Shown: piece by piece, positions 51,107 through 60,213 of the stretch | Position numbering within the stretch: position 1 is the stretch's first letter | How the letters are laid out: each line of letters opens with the position of its first letter | Assembly (NCBI GenBank): GCA_045614605.1 | Contig: JAZLDH010000009.1 | Span: forward strand, 1-64,000 | Length of the DNA: 64,000 nt | Source of the DNA: Onthomorpha sp937906975 | GTDB lineage: Bacteria > Bacteroidota > Bacteroidia > Bacteroidales > P3 | Direction: 5' to 3' | Notes under the pieces: model-generated | What the model saw: only the letters and a program-made list of their open reading frames with translations | What the model was told of the DNA's origin: nothing | Database searches by the model: none | Position numbers and translations under genes: made by a program

Positions 51107-52300
51107 ATGAGAATGAAATTAGGTAAACCACAAATAAAAGGCGATAAAGTAATATGGATAGTGTATTTAATACTATCTGTCTTATCTCTAATATTTGTTT
51201 TTAGCAGTATAGGAAAGAGTGTCTATCGTACAAACGGAGATATTGTAACTATGTTTTTAAAACAAACTTTTATAATATGTCTTGGTATTGCGGTGGTTTA
51301 TCTTGTGCATAAAATAAGGTATGTTAATTATGCAAGGGGATTGTCGTTGATTTATTGGTTTTCGGCAGCATTATTGTTTTTTACATTAGTGATTGGTGGA
51401 ATATGGGGGAAAGATGCTAATCGTTGGTTAGTGATACCGGGTTTAGGACAATTCCAACCCTCAGAGATAGTAAAATATGTTCTTATAGTATATGTAGCTT
51501 CGGAATTAGAGTCTTTGCGAGATAAGATTAAGCAAAAAGACGAGTTTTGGAAACTTATGTTCAAGATTTTTCTTATTTGTGGATTAATTTTTCCAGAAAA
51601 TTTTTCGACAGCTGCAATTGTTTTCTTAGCTTGTTTTACATTGATATTTATTGCAGGAGCAAAACTAAAACAAATACTAATGATTATTGTTTTTGGCATA
51701 GTTTTGCTTATAGGTGTTTTTGGATTGCATTATGCGGGTGTGGAAATTGGTAGAAACGCAACATGGGTTAGTAGAATAGATAACTTTGTTAATAATGATC
51801 CGAACGAGTATAATCAAATGAATTCTGCAATAATGGCTATCGCAACTGGAGGAGTAACAGGGCTTGGTATAGGTAATACTGTTGAAGGACGTTTTTTGAG
51901 TGAATCTCATAACGATTTCATTTTTGCTGTCATATTAGAAGAAGGAGGAATCATTATGTGTATAATCGTTTTGTTAGCATATTTCGTTTTGTTTTATAGG
52001 TGCATAAGGGTGTCGAGAGAGTCTAACGGTATATTTGGTAGTTATCTATCGGCAGGTATATCGTTTGTTATTATAATACAAGCACTCGTAAATATGTTCG
52101 TTGCTATTGGTGGTATGCCTGTTACAGGACAAACTCTACCTTTTATAAGTTATGGAGGGACATCATTCCTTATTAGTAGTTTTGCATTAGGAATAATTCT
52201 TAATATAAGTGCGGAAACAGAAAAGACTAAAAAGAAAAAAATAATAGAAAATAAAGAAGAAAATTCACAAATAGATAATATAAATACACAAGAGTTATGA
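51107..52300 (+). CDS. ftsW: Septal peptidoglycan polymerase FtsW
   Basis: This is a SEDS-family glycosyltransferase with about ten membrane helices in 397 residues. Motifs include VIGGIWGKDANRWLVIPGLGQFQPSEIVKYVL (conserved Trp/Pro region, about 95-125), IGNTVEGRFLSESHNDFIFAVILEEGG (about 250-280) and GQTLPFISYGGTSFL (about 340). A charged C-terminal tail (about 365-397) is cytoplasmic. It works with FtsI, and its start lies 3 bp after the murD remnant. Confidence 0.95.
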   Translation: MRMKLGKPQIKGDKVIWIVYLILSVLSLIFVFSSIGKSVYRTNGDIVTMFLKQTFIICLGIAVVYLVHKIRYVNYARGLSLIYWFSAALLFFTLVIGGIWGKDANRWLVIPGLGQFQPSEIVKYVLIVYVASELESLRDKIKQKDEFWKLMFKIFLICGLIFPENFSTAAIVFLACFTLIFIAGAKLKQILMIIVFGIVLLIGVFGLHYAGVEIGRNATWVSRIDNFVNNDPNEYNQMNSAIMAIATGGVTGLGIGNTVEGRFLSESHNDFIFAVILEEGGIIMCIIVLLAYFVLFYRCIRVSRESNGIFGSYLSAGISFVIIIQALVNMFVAIGGMPVTGQTLPFISYGGTSFLISSFALGIILNISAETEKTKKKKIIENKEENSQIDNINTQEL

Positions 52301-53403
52301 AGGTGATAATAAGTGGAGGAGGAACAGGAGGACATATTTTCCCTGCAATATCAATAGCGAATGCGTTGAAGAGTAAACATCAAGATGCAGAAATATTGTT
52401 TGTTGGTGCAAAAGGAAAGATGGAAATGCAGAAAGTTCCACAAGCAGGTTACCAAATAGTTGGTTTGCCTGTTGCTGGCTTTCAAAGAAAAAAGTTATGG
52501 AAGAATTTTTCGTTTCCATTTAAGTTGTTATCATCTATGATGAAAGCAAAAAAAATAATTAAAAGCTTTTCACCAGATATAGTTATAGGAGTAGGAGGAT
52601 ATGCTTCAGGGCCAATATTACGCTCTGCAGTTTCTCAAAAAATACCTACGCTTATACAAGAGCAAAACTCTTATCCTGGGGTAACAAATAAGATTTTGGC
52701 GGACGGAGTAAACAGGATATGTGTTGCCTATGAGAATATGGAGAGATGGTTTCCTACAAATAAAATAGTATTTACAGGAAATCCTATTCGTCAAAACATA
52801 TCTCTTTTAGAAGAGAATATAGCAGAGATTAAAACCAAAGCTTTTTCAACATTTAATGTTGTTGTAGACAAACCAGTTGTGTTAGTTGTAGGAGGAAGTT
52901 TAGGTGCATTAACTATAAATGAAAGCATAATAAATAATCTTGATTATTTTATAAAAAATGATATTCAACTAATATGGCAAACAGGTAAATGGTTCTTTGA
53001 AAAAGCAAAGGAAAGAGTTGCACAGCTAAATACTCCTAATATTAAGGTTTATGAATTTATATATGAAATGGAGCAAGCATATTCTTTGGCCGATGTTATA
53101 ATTTCAAGAGCAGGAGCAATTGCTATTTCAGAACTATGTATAGTTGGAAAACCTTGTATTTTAGTTCCATCTCCAAATGTATCGGAAGACCATCAAACTA
53201 AAAATGCAAATGCACTTGTTTCAAAATCTGCCGCTATAATGGTAAAGGATATTGAATCGAGAGAAAAACTTATTGGAGAGTTGGATAAGTTGATAAATAA
53301 TCAAGCCATGAGAGAAGAAATGTCAGCAAATATTATAAAACTAGGAATAAGAGATGCTGATAAAAGAATAGTTGAACAAATAGAAATTATACTTAATAAA
53401 TGA
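52297..53403 (+). CDS. murG: MurG GlcNAc transferase
   Basis: This peripheral membrane GT-B enzyme adds GlcNAc to lipid I, giving lipid II. The 368-residue protein has the acceptor loop ISGGGTGGHIFPAI (about 4-16), GVGGYASGPIL (about 96-106), VVGGSLGALTIN (about 200-211) and the UDP-GlcNAc site ISRAGAIAISELCIVGKPCILVPSP (about 270-295). It overlaps ftsW and murC by 4 bp each (ATGA type). Confidence 0.96.
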   Translation: MKVIISGGGTGGHIFPAISIANALKSKHQDAEILFVGAKGKMEMQKVPQAGYQIVGLPVAGFQRKKLWKNFSFPFKLLSSMMKAKKIIKSFSPDIVIGVGGYASGPILRSAVSQKIPTLIQEQNSYPGVTNKILADGVNRICVAYENMERWFPTNKIVFTGNPIRQNISLLEENIAEIKTKAFSTFNVVVDKPVVLVVGGSLGALTINESIINNLDYFIKNDIQLIWQTGKWFFEKAKERVAQLNTPNIKVYEFIYEMEQAYSLADVIISRAGAIAISELCIVGKPCILVPSPNVSEDHQTKNANALVSKSAAIMVKDIESREKLIGELDKLINNQAMREEMSANIIKLGIRDADKRIVEQIEIILNK

Positions 53404-54752
53404 GGTTAAAGACGTATTATTTTATAGGAATAGGTGGTATAGGTATGAGTGCTATTGCTCGTTATTTGAATAATAATGGGCATAAGGTTTATGGATATGA
53501 CAGAACTCGTACACAATTGTCAATTCTTCTTGAAGAGGAGGGAATGGATATTACTTACGAAGATAATCCAATACATTTACCAGAGACTATTGATTTGGTA
53601 ATATATACTCCTGCTATACCAAATGATAATAAAATATTACAGACTGTTGTTGAAAAGGGTATAAGATTAGAGAAAAGAGCTTTGACTTTATCCGAAATAA
53701 TAAAGGATAAAAAAGTTATAGCAATATCTGGTACTCACGGAAAGACTACGACCTCAGGATTACTTGCACATTTATTACACAATAGTAAAATAGGTTGCTC
53801 TGCTTTTTTAGGAGGAATAGCAAATAACTATTCTACTAATATGTTATGTAATGAAAATTCAGACTATGTTGTTGTAGAAGCAGATGAATATGATAGATCA
53901 TTTTTACAACTAACGCCATACATATCAGCAATAACCTCTATTTCTGCTGATCACTTAGATATATATGAAAATAAAAGTGAATTAGAAAAAGCTTTCACAC
54001 AATTCGTAAATCAAACCAAAGAAAAAGGACAAATATTTCTTAAAAAAGGATTGTCTGTAGAAACAAATAAAGAAATAAAATCACAAACCTATTCTTTAAC
54101 AGATATAGAATCGGATTATTATGTTTGGAATGTGAGAGTAAGCAATGGAAGTTATTATTTTGATTACCATACTCCAGAAAAGATATACTATGATATGCAA
54201 ATGACTTATCCTGGTATTCATAATATTGAAAATGCTGTACTCGCATTATCAATAGCATTAAAACTTGGAGTAAACGAATATGAATTAAGAGCTGCGTTAA
54301 AATCATTCAAAGGAATGAAACGCCGTTTTGATTTAAAACTAAAAACAACAGATACTATCTTCTATGATGATTATGCACATCATCCAGAAGAAATAGATGC
54401 AACTATAAATTCTTTAAAACACTTATATCCAAATAAACGTATATGTGGAATTTTCCAACCTCATCTTTATTCAAGAACAAAAGACTTTGCAGATGAATTT
54501 GCAAAAGCATTGGAAAATTTAGATGATATGATATTATTGCCAATCTATCCTGCCAGAGAAGAACCTATACCAGGAATAACTTCTAAAATGATTTTGCATA
54601 AAATAAATAAAATGGATAAATACCATGTAACAAAAGAACAATTACTACCATTACTATCGGCTTTACAACCACAACTATTAGTAACTCTTGGAGCAGGAGA
54701 TATAGATCAATTAGTTGAACCTATAATGCAATTACTAACAGAAGATGAATAA
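53400..54752 (+). CDS. murC: UDP-MurNAc-L-alanine ligase MurC
   Basis: MurC ligates L-Ala to UDP-MurNAc, the first peptide step. The 450-residue protein shows the nucleotide-sugar loop FIGIGGIGMSAIARYL, the ATP loop ISGTHGKTTTSGLLA (about 112-126), VVEADEYDRSFL (about 160), SADHLDIYEN (about 182), and DYAHHPEEIDATI (about 320). All three domains are complete. The murC 3' end overlaps ftsQ by 8 bp. Confidence 0.96.
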   Translation: MRLKTYYFIGIGGIGMSAIARYLNNNGHKVYGYDRTRTQLSILLEEEGMDITYEDNPIHLPETIDLVIYTPAIPNDNKILQTVVEKGIRLEKRALTLSEIIKDKKVIAISGTHGKTTTSGLLAHLLHNSKIGCSAFLGGIANNYSTNMLCNENSDYVVVEADEYDRSFLQLTPYISAITSISADHLDIYENKSELEKAFTQFVNQTKEKGQIFLKKGLSVETNKEIKSQTYSLTDIESDYYVWNVRVSNGSYYFDYHTPEKIYYDMQMTYPGIHNIENAVLALSIALKLGVNEYELRAALKSFKGMKRRFDLKLKTTDTIFYDDYAHHPEEIDATINSLKHLYPNKRICGIFQPHLYSRTKDFADEFAKALENLDDMILLPIYPAREEPIPGITSKMILHKINKMDKYHVTKEQLLPLLSALQPQLLVTLGAGDIDQLVEPIMQLLTEDE

Positions 54753-55503
54753 AAAAATAAAATTTATCTTGATAATATTAGGGGTACTTTTACTAATCAT
54801 TGTAACAAATATTACAATGAAGAATTTAAGTGTCTCAAAAGTTGAAGTTGAGATGATTTATAAAGGAGCAGATCAACTTATAACAAAAGAACAAGTTTAT
54901 GTTACGCTAAATAAAAAATTTGGAGACTTTACTAAATACAAAAGAAAAGAAATAGAAATAGAAACAATAGAAGAATTTTTAAGAAAAAAGAATTTTGTCT
55001 ATTCTGTTGATGTGTATTTAGACTTACTTGGAACTTTGAAAATATCAATTACGCAAAACAATCCAATATTAAGAGTAATAAACAATAAAGGAGAACAATA
55101 TTACATAGATGAAGAAGGTAATGTTTGTAATATCCTAAAGCGTAAGTCAGCAAATGTTCTAATAGTAAACGGAGATATAAAAGAGACTTTAAAAGGAATA
55201 ACAAAAATAGATTCAAGTCGAACACCTATAATATATAACACATACATACTTACTTCAAAACTAAGAGAAGATAGTGTGCTTTTTAATCAAATAGATCAAA
55301 TTTATTACGATAAAAAATCAAATTATGAGCTATTGCCAAAAGTTGGTGATTATGTTATTAAATTTGGAGGAATAGAAAATATTGATCTTAAACTTTTGAA
55401 GTTAAATAATCTATATAAAGAGGGATTTTTAGAATTTGGTTGGGATAATTATAGTGAAGTAAAATTAGAATTTGACGGACAAGTAGTTTGCGTTAGAAAA
55501 TAA
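54745..55503 (+). CDS. ftsQ: FtsQ-like division protein
   Basis: The 252-residue bitopic protein has one membrane helix (about 7-27), a POTRA-like region (about 35-110, LITKEQVYVTLNKKFGDF) and a beta domain. Sequence conservation is low, as usual for FtsQ/DivIB. The position between murC and ftsA, the single membrane helix and the DLLGTLKISITQNNPILRV strand carry the call. Confidence 0.88.
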   Translation: MNKKIKFILIILGVLLLIIVTNITMKNLSVSKVEVEMIYKGADQLITKEQVYVTLNKKFGDFTKYKRKEIEIETIEEFLRKKNFVYSVDVYLDLLGTLKISITQNNPILRVINNKGEQYYIDEEGNVCNILKRKSANVLIVNGDIKETLKGITKIDSSRTPIIYNTYILTSKLREDSVLFNQIDQIYYDKKSNYELLPKVGDYVIKFGGIENIDLKLLKLNNLYKEGFLEFGWDNYSEVKLEFDGQVVCVRK

Positions 55504-55525
55504 TCATTAAAACACAATAAACGAT

Positions 55526-56836
55526 ATGAGAAAAATAGTAGTAGGAATTGATGTCGGTACGACAAAAATTGCAGTTTTTATTGCAGAGAAAAAAGAAAAT
55601 GATGAGATTCACATATTAGGAATGGGACGTACAGAATCTCATGGAGTAGAAAGAGGTGTTGTAAAAAACATAGAAGATACAGCTTCTTCCATTAAAATAG
55701 CGGTAAAAGAAGCCGAAGAAATGTCGGGAGAAACAGTAGAAGAAGTATATGTAGGAATTGCAGGACATCATATTCGCTCTAAACAACATAGAGGAAACAT
55801 TATAATTAGAGAAGAAGAACACATTATTACAAGAGAAGACGTAGAGCGACTAAAAAACGAACAATACGACATTCTCATGGAACATGGAGAACAAATAATA
55901 GATGTTATTCCTCAAAATTACATTGTAGATAATGATTCTCCAACAATTAATCCAGTAGGAAGAATAGGAAAATGTTTGGCAGGAGATTTCCATTTAATAA
56001 CAGGAAATGTAACAAACATACAAAACATTTATCGAAGCGTACAATTAGCAGGATATAAAGTAAAGAAATTGGTATTAGAGCCAATAGCCTCAGCAGAATC
56101 GGTAGTAGATAAAGGAGAAAAAGATGCAGGAATTTGTTTAGTTGATATAGGAGGAGGCACAACCGATGTTGCAATTTTCCATGGAGGAATAATACGACAC
56201 ACAGCCGTAATTCCATTAGCAGGAAATGTAATAACAGACGACATAAAGGACTGCTGCTCTATCATAAGATCACAAGCCGAAGCCCTAAAATGTAATTTTG
56301 GAGCATGCCTTGAAACCTCTACATCAAATAATGAAATTATTTCTATACCAGGTTTTAGAGGAAGAGACCCAAAAGAAATATCAGTACAACAATTAATACG
56401 AGTGATTAATTCAAGAGTAACAATGATATTAGATCAAGTCTTATATGAGTTAGTAAACACAGGCTACGACAAAAAACTCATAGCAGGCGTTGTTTTAACA
56501 GGAGGAGGAGCAAAAATAAAAGACATAGATAAATACGCAGAATTTATTTTAGGATTAGATGCTCGCATAGGAACTCCACAAGAACATCTCTCAGGAACAA
56601 TAACCGAAGAGATGAAACACCCAATGCACGCAACTGGAATAGGATTGATTCTAAAAGCACTTCAAGATTTAGAAGAAAAATTATTAGGCACTCCAAAAGA
56701 GGAAGAAGAAAAAGAAGAACAGCAACAAGTAGGAGAAAAAGAAACTATTGAAGTAGAGCCTGAAAAAAATAGAAAAAGTTTTGTGAAAAAAATAGAAAAA
56801 TTTCTTGGAGGCATCATAGGAGAAGGAAAGGAATAG
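55526..56836 (+). CDS. ftsA: Cell division protein FtsA
   Basis: This actin-like protein anchors FtsZ filaments. The 436-residue protein has the phosphate loop VGIDVGTTKIAVFIAEK (about 4-20), the 1C subdomain with ITREDVERLKNEQ, DIGGGTTDVAIFHGG (about 208-222) and VLTGGGAKIKDIDKYA (about 322). A long acidic/basic linker (about 385-420) precedes the amphipathic membrane helix KSFVKKIEKFLGGIIG. Confidence 0.96.
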   Translation: MRKIVVGIDVGTTKIAVFIAEKKENDEIHILGMGRTESHGVERGVVKNIEDTASSIKIAVKEAEEMSGETVEEVYVGIAGHHIRSKQHRGNIIIREEEHIITREDVERLKNEQYDILMEHGEQIIDVIPQNYIVDNDSPTINPVGRIGKCLAGDFHLITGNVTNIQNIYRSVQLAGYKVKKLVLEPIASAESVVDKGEKDAGICLVDIGGGTTDVAIFHGGIIRHTAVIPLAGNVITDDIKDCCSIIRSQAEALKCNFGACLETSTSNNEIISIPGFRGRDPKEISVQQLIRVINSRVTMILDQVLYELVNTGYDKKLIAGVVLTGGGAKIKDIDKYAEFILGLDARIGTPQEHLSGTITEEMKHPMHATGIGLILKALQDLEEKLLGTPKEEEEKEEQQQVGEKETIEVEPEKNRKSFVKKIEKFLGGIIGEGKE

Positions 56837-56853
56837 TATTATTAACACTTTCC

Positions 56854-56862
56854 TGTGGAAAA
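56854..56862 (-). promoter_or_regulatory. DnaA-box-like 9-mer before ftsZ
   Basis: TTTTCCACA on the minus strand matches the E. coli consensus TTWTNCACA. It lies 94 bp before the ftsZ start and upstream of its probable promoter. Confidence 0.35.
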
Positions 56863-56902
56863 CTCTATGAATCTCAATCATTATTGTGTATATAAAAAAT
56901 AG

Positions 56903-56910
56903 TAATTTTA
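56903..56910 (+). promoter_or_regulatory. Probable ftsZ promoter box
   Basis: AGTAATTTTACAAA repeats the motif found before mraZ at 43865. It is a TAATTTTA variant of the -7 box. This would give ftsZ a second promoter inside the cluster. Confidence 0.5.
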
Positions 56911-56947
56911 CAAATTGATATATTATTTGTCATTTAAGAATAAAAGT

Positions 56948-58567
56948 ATGGAAGAATTAATGCAATTTGAAAGCGAAATAACAGAAAGTAATTTATTGAA
57001 AATGGACGCACCAAAAGAACAATCCTCATATATAAAAGTATTAGGAGTAGGAGGTGCAGGAACCAATGCTGTAAATCACATGTTCAAGTGTGGGATACAA
57101 GGCGTGGACTTTATAGTTTGTAACACAGACCAAGTATCATTAGACACTTCACCTGTATCAAACAAAATCAAAATAGGAGAAGGCGGGTTAGGAGCAGGTA
57201 ATGCACCAGAAATTGCACGTGTTGCAGCAGAAGAAGCAGAAGAAGAAATCAAATCATACTTAGAGCATAATACAAGAATGCTATTTGTAACAGCAGGAAT
57301 GGGCGGAGGAACCGGAACAGGAGCCTCACCTGTGATAGCGAGATTTGCAAAAGAAATACAATTAGAATCAACAGAAGAACAAATATTAGTAGTTGGAGTA
57401 GTAACTTTACCATTTTCATTTGAGGGAAGAAAGAGAAAAACTCAAGCACAAGAAGGTATAAAAAGACTAAGAGAAGAAGTTGATGCCGTAATTACAATCA
57501 ACACAGACAAACTAAAAGAATATGGTAACTTTACTATGAGTAAAGCCTTCGCAATGGCAGACGACATTCTTTTAACAGCAGCAAAAGGAATTTCTGAAAT
57601 GATGACAGGAACAGGAAGAGTACATGTCGATTTCAGAGACGTTCAATCTGTTATGAAAAACTCAGGAGTAGCTCTTATGGGAACAGGAATTGCAGAAGGA
57701 GAAAACAGAGCTATGGAAGCAATACAAGCAGCAACAACCTCAAAACTGCTTAATGATAATGATATATCATCAACAAAGAAAATACTTCTATACTTCCTAT
57801 CATCAGAAGAAAACGAAACACGTATGGAAGAAATAGACACTATTACAACATACTTAGAAGAAGTTACAAATGATGAGGTAGAATACATTTGGGGTATGGG
57901 AATAGACGACACATTAGGAGATAAATTGTCTATAACCTTAGTAGCAACAGGATTTAACTCACAAGAAATCTACACACCACAACAAAGAACACCACTAACA
58001 ACAAGCGTATTATCACAACCAACACAAACAACAGTTGTTACACCACAACCAGTACAAATAGAAGAACCATATATCAAACCAAAACAAGAAGACGTAGTAA
58101 TAACTAAAAGGGAAGAAGAAGTAAAACAACCGATAGTTGATACCAGACAAGTAATATCAGTTGATATTAATATGAATCCCCTAACAAACACTACACCAAA
58201 CACTGAAGCAGCAACAAAATTAACAGGCATTATCTCAGAACCTCAAATAGCTGTGATAACAAAACCAGAAGCACCTGTTGAAATCAAACAAGAACCACCA
58301 GCACAACAAAAACCAATAAGCTTAAACTTTCCAGTAAACCCAAAACTTACAGTTGAAGAGCGAATGGTAAGAATGCAAAAAATAAGAGAATTACTTTCAA
58401 CAGAAGAAGGAATCAATCAACTCATATCAACCTCACCATTAGAAATGGAAACAATGAATTTTGATCAAGAATACTCACAAACAAATCAAACTTCAAACTA
58501 TTCCATCAACCAAGACGGTCAAGTAGTATATGGAATCAACAAAAGCCTTAACGCTTGCGTAGATTAA
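56948..58567 (+). CDS. ftsZ: Cell division protein FtsZ
   Basis: This is the tubulin-like GTPase of the division ring, about 539 residues from Met at 56948. An earlier Met at 56915 overlaps the promoter region and adds no recognisable sequence. GTP-binding motifs: VLGVGGAGTNAVNHM (about 31-45) and GMGGGTGTGASPVIARFAKE (about 117-136). The T7 segment reads DVNAVITINTDKL-like (EVDAVITINTDKL). A long Pro/Gln/Thr-rich linker (about 335-520) precedes a C-terminal tail. Confidence 0.96.
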   Translation: MEELMQFESEITESNLLKMDAPKEQSSYIKVLGVGGAGTNAVNHMFKCGIQGVDFIVCNTDQVSLDTSPVSNKIKIGEGGLGAGNAPEIARVAAEEAEEEIKSYLEHNTRMLFVTAGMGGGTGTGASPVIARFAKEIQLESTEEQILVVGVVTLPFSFEGRKRKTQAQEGIKRLREEVDAVITINTDKLKEYGNFTMSKAFAMADDILLTAAKGISEMMTGTGRVHVDFRDVQSVMKNSGVALMGTGIAEGENRAMEAIQAATTSKLLNDNDISSTKKILLYFLSSEENETRMEEIDTITTYLEEVTNDEVEYIWGMGIDDTLGDKLSITLVATGFNSQEIYTPQQRTPLTTSVLSQPTQTTVVTPQPVQIEEPYIKPKQEDVVITKREEEVKQPIVDTRQVISVDINMNPLTNTTPNTEAATKLTGIISEPQIAVITKPEAPVEIKQEPPAQQKPISLNFPVNPKLTVEERMVRMQKIRELLSTEEGINQLISTSPLEMETMNFDQEYSQTNQTSNYSINQDGQVVYGINKSLNACVD

Positions 58568-58586
58568 AACAAGAAACAAAAACAAA

Positions 58587-59018
58587 GTGAAAGTAAAAAT
58601 CATAAACAAATCACAACACCCACTACCTGCCTATGAGACAATCTCATCGGCAGGTATGGATTTAAGAGCCTCTCTTGCAGAACCAATCATTCTCCAACCA
58701 ATGCAGAGAGCATTAATCCCAACAGGACTTTACATAGAATTGCCAATAGGCACAGAAGCCCAAATACGCCCACGTTCAGGCTTAGCATTCAAAAACGGAA
58801 TCACAGTATTAAACTCACCAGGCACAATAGACGCCGACTATCGCGGAGAGATAAAAGTCCTACTCATAAACCTATCACAAGAACCCTTTGAGATAAAAGA
58901 TTCAGAACGCATAGCACAAATGGTAATCAGCCGCCACGAAACCATAGAATGGGAAGAAGTAGAAATACTTAACCAAACCCAAAGAGGCGAAGGCGGATTT
59001 GGCCACACAGGTAAATAA
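58587..59018 (+). CDS. dut: dUTP diphosphatase
   Basis: The enzyme cleaves dUTP to dUMP and PPi. It has 143 residues with all five motifs: AGMDLRAS, RPRSGLAFK, GTIDADYRGEIKV, ERIAQMVI and RGEGGFGHTG. The frame starts with GTG at 58587, 19 bp after ftsZ; no better ATG lies upstream. It is the last gene before prfB and reads in the same direction. Confidence 0.95.
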   Translation: MKVKIINKSQHPLPAYETISSAGMDLRASLAEPIILQPMQRALIPTGLYIELPIGTEAQIRPRSGLAFKNGITVLNSPGTIDADYRGEIKVLLINLSQEPFEIKDSERIAQMVISRHETIEWEEVEILNQTQRGEGGFGHTGK

Positions 59019-59024
59019 AACAAG

Positions 59025-60111
59025 ATGACAGCAGACGAAGCAATAAAAACCTTTCAAGAAAGAGTAGCAACTCTAAGGAGGTGTCTTTGACGTAGATACC
59101 TTAGAAAAAGACATCAACCAAGCACAAGAAAAAACACAAGCCGAAGACTTTTGGCAAGAACCCAAAGAAGCAGAGAAATTCCTAAAACAACTCAGCGAAA
59201 AAAAAAGCCGTTTACAATCCTTCCTAACAGTAAACACAGCCTTTGAAGACTTTCAAGTACTAAAAGAGTTCTATGACGAAGGCTCTGTAGAAGAAGCAGA
59301 ACTCCAACAAAACATAGAAAACCTTACAACACTGATAGAAAACTTGGAATTTAAGAATATGCTATCTTCCGAAGAAGACCGTCTATCAGCAATCATAACA
59401 ATCAACGCAGGAGCAGGAGGAACAGAATCCTGCGACTGGGCAAGCATGCTAATGCGCATGTATTTGCGTTGGGCAGAGAAAAACAACTACAAACAATCCC
59501 AAGTAGATTACCAAGAAGGCGACGTAGCAGGCATTAAAAGCGTAAGCATAGAAATCGAAGGCGAATACGCATACGGCTATCTCAAGGGAGAAAGCGGAGT
59601 ACACCGCCTTGTAAGACAATCACCCTTCAATGCAGCCAACAAACGCCAAACCTCCTTTGCCTCAGTCTATGTATATCCCATCATAGACGAAAACATAGAA
59701 ATCAATATCAATCCCGCAGACATAGAATGGGACACCTTCCGTTCCTCAGGGCCAGGCGGACAAAACGTAAACAAAGTAGAAACAGCAGTACGCCTAAGAT
59801 ACAAACCCGAAAACATAGTAATAGAGTGCCAACAAACCCGCTCCCAACTCCAAAACCGTGAAAAAGCAATGCAAATGCTACGTTCACAACTCTATGAAAT
59901 GGAATTAAGAAAAAAGAAAGAAAAAATAGCCGAAATAGAAGGCAGTAAAAAGAAAATAGAGTGGGGAAGCCAAATCCGAAACTATGTCTTACACCCATAT
60001 AAACTTGTAAAAGACGTAAGAACCAACGTAGAAACAACCGATACCACAGCAGTCCTTGACGGAGAATTAGAAGCCTTTATCAAAGCCTTTCTAATGGAGT
60101 ACGGAAGCTAA
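59025..60111 (+). CDS. prfB: Peptide chain release factor 2, programmed +1 frameshift
   Basis: RF2 ends translation at UGA and UAA. The frame opens at ATG 59025, reads 21 codons to CTT (59085-59087) and meets the in-frame stop TGA at 59088-59090. A +1 shift resumes at GAC (59089) and continues to 60111, giving about 361 residues. The catalytic GGQ is in SSGPGGQNVNKVETAV (about 240) and the stop-codon-reading tripeptide SPF in VRQSPFNAAN. The low level of RF2 at the TGA favours frameshifting, so the protein controls its own synthesis. The two reading frames are one gene, not a broken one. Confidence 0.96.
59076..59091 (+). promoter_or_regulatory. RF2 recoding site
   Basis: AGGAGG (59076-59081) lies three bases before the slippery CTT (59085) and is followed by TGA-C. 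It is a Shine-Dalgarno-like stimulator at the E. coli spacing. The context matches the classic prfB site CTTTGAC. Confidence 0.95.
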
Positions 60112-60115
60112 AACA

Positions 60116-60160
60116 AAACGAGCGTTCGTAAAAGCAAATTTAACGCTCGTTTCTCTTTAT
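60116..60160 (+). terminator. Terminator of prfB
   Basis: AAACGAGCGTT (60116-60126) pairs with AACGCTCGTTT (60142-60152), followed by a T-rich tract. The core ACGCTCG word recurs in the terminators at 26984 and 63541. Confidence 0.85.
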
Positions 60161-60191
60161 TTGGCGTTTTTAGAATATTATCAGAAATATG

Positions 60192-60199
60192 TAAATTTG
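60192..60199 (+). promoter_or_regulatory. -7 box for the AlbA_2-domain gene
   Basis: TAAATTTG fits TAnnTTTG and ends 14 nt before the start codon at 60214. Confidence 0.6.
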
Positions 60200-60213
60200 C
60201 AAAAATTACTCAA

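Noticed and set aside
56915..56947. Longer ftsZ start
   Set aside because: The added residues follow immediately after the promoter-like box and do not resemble FtsZ.
59344..60111. Separate truncated release factor gene starting at an internal Met
   Set aside because: The frame is continuous with the +1 side of the prfB frameshift from 59089, so the real start is 59025.
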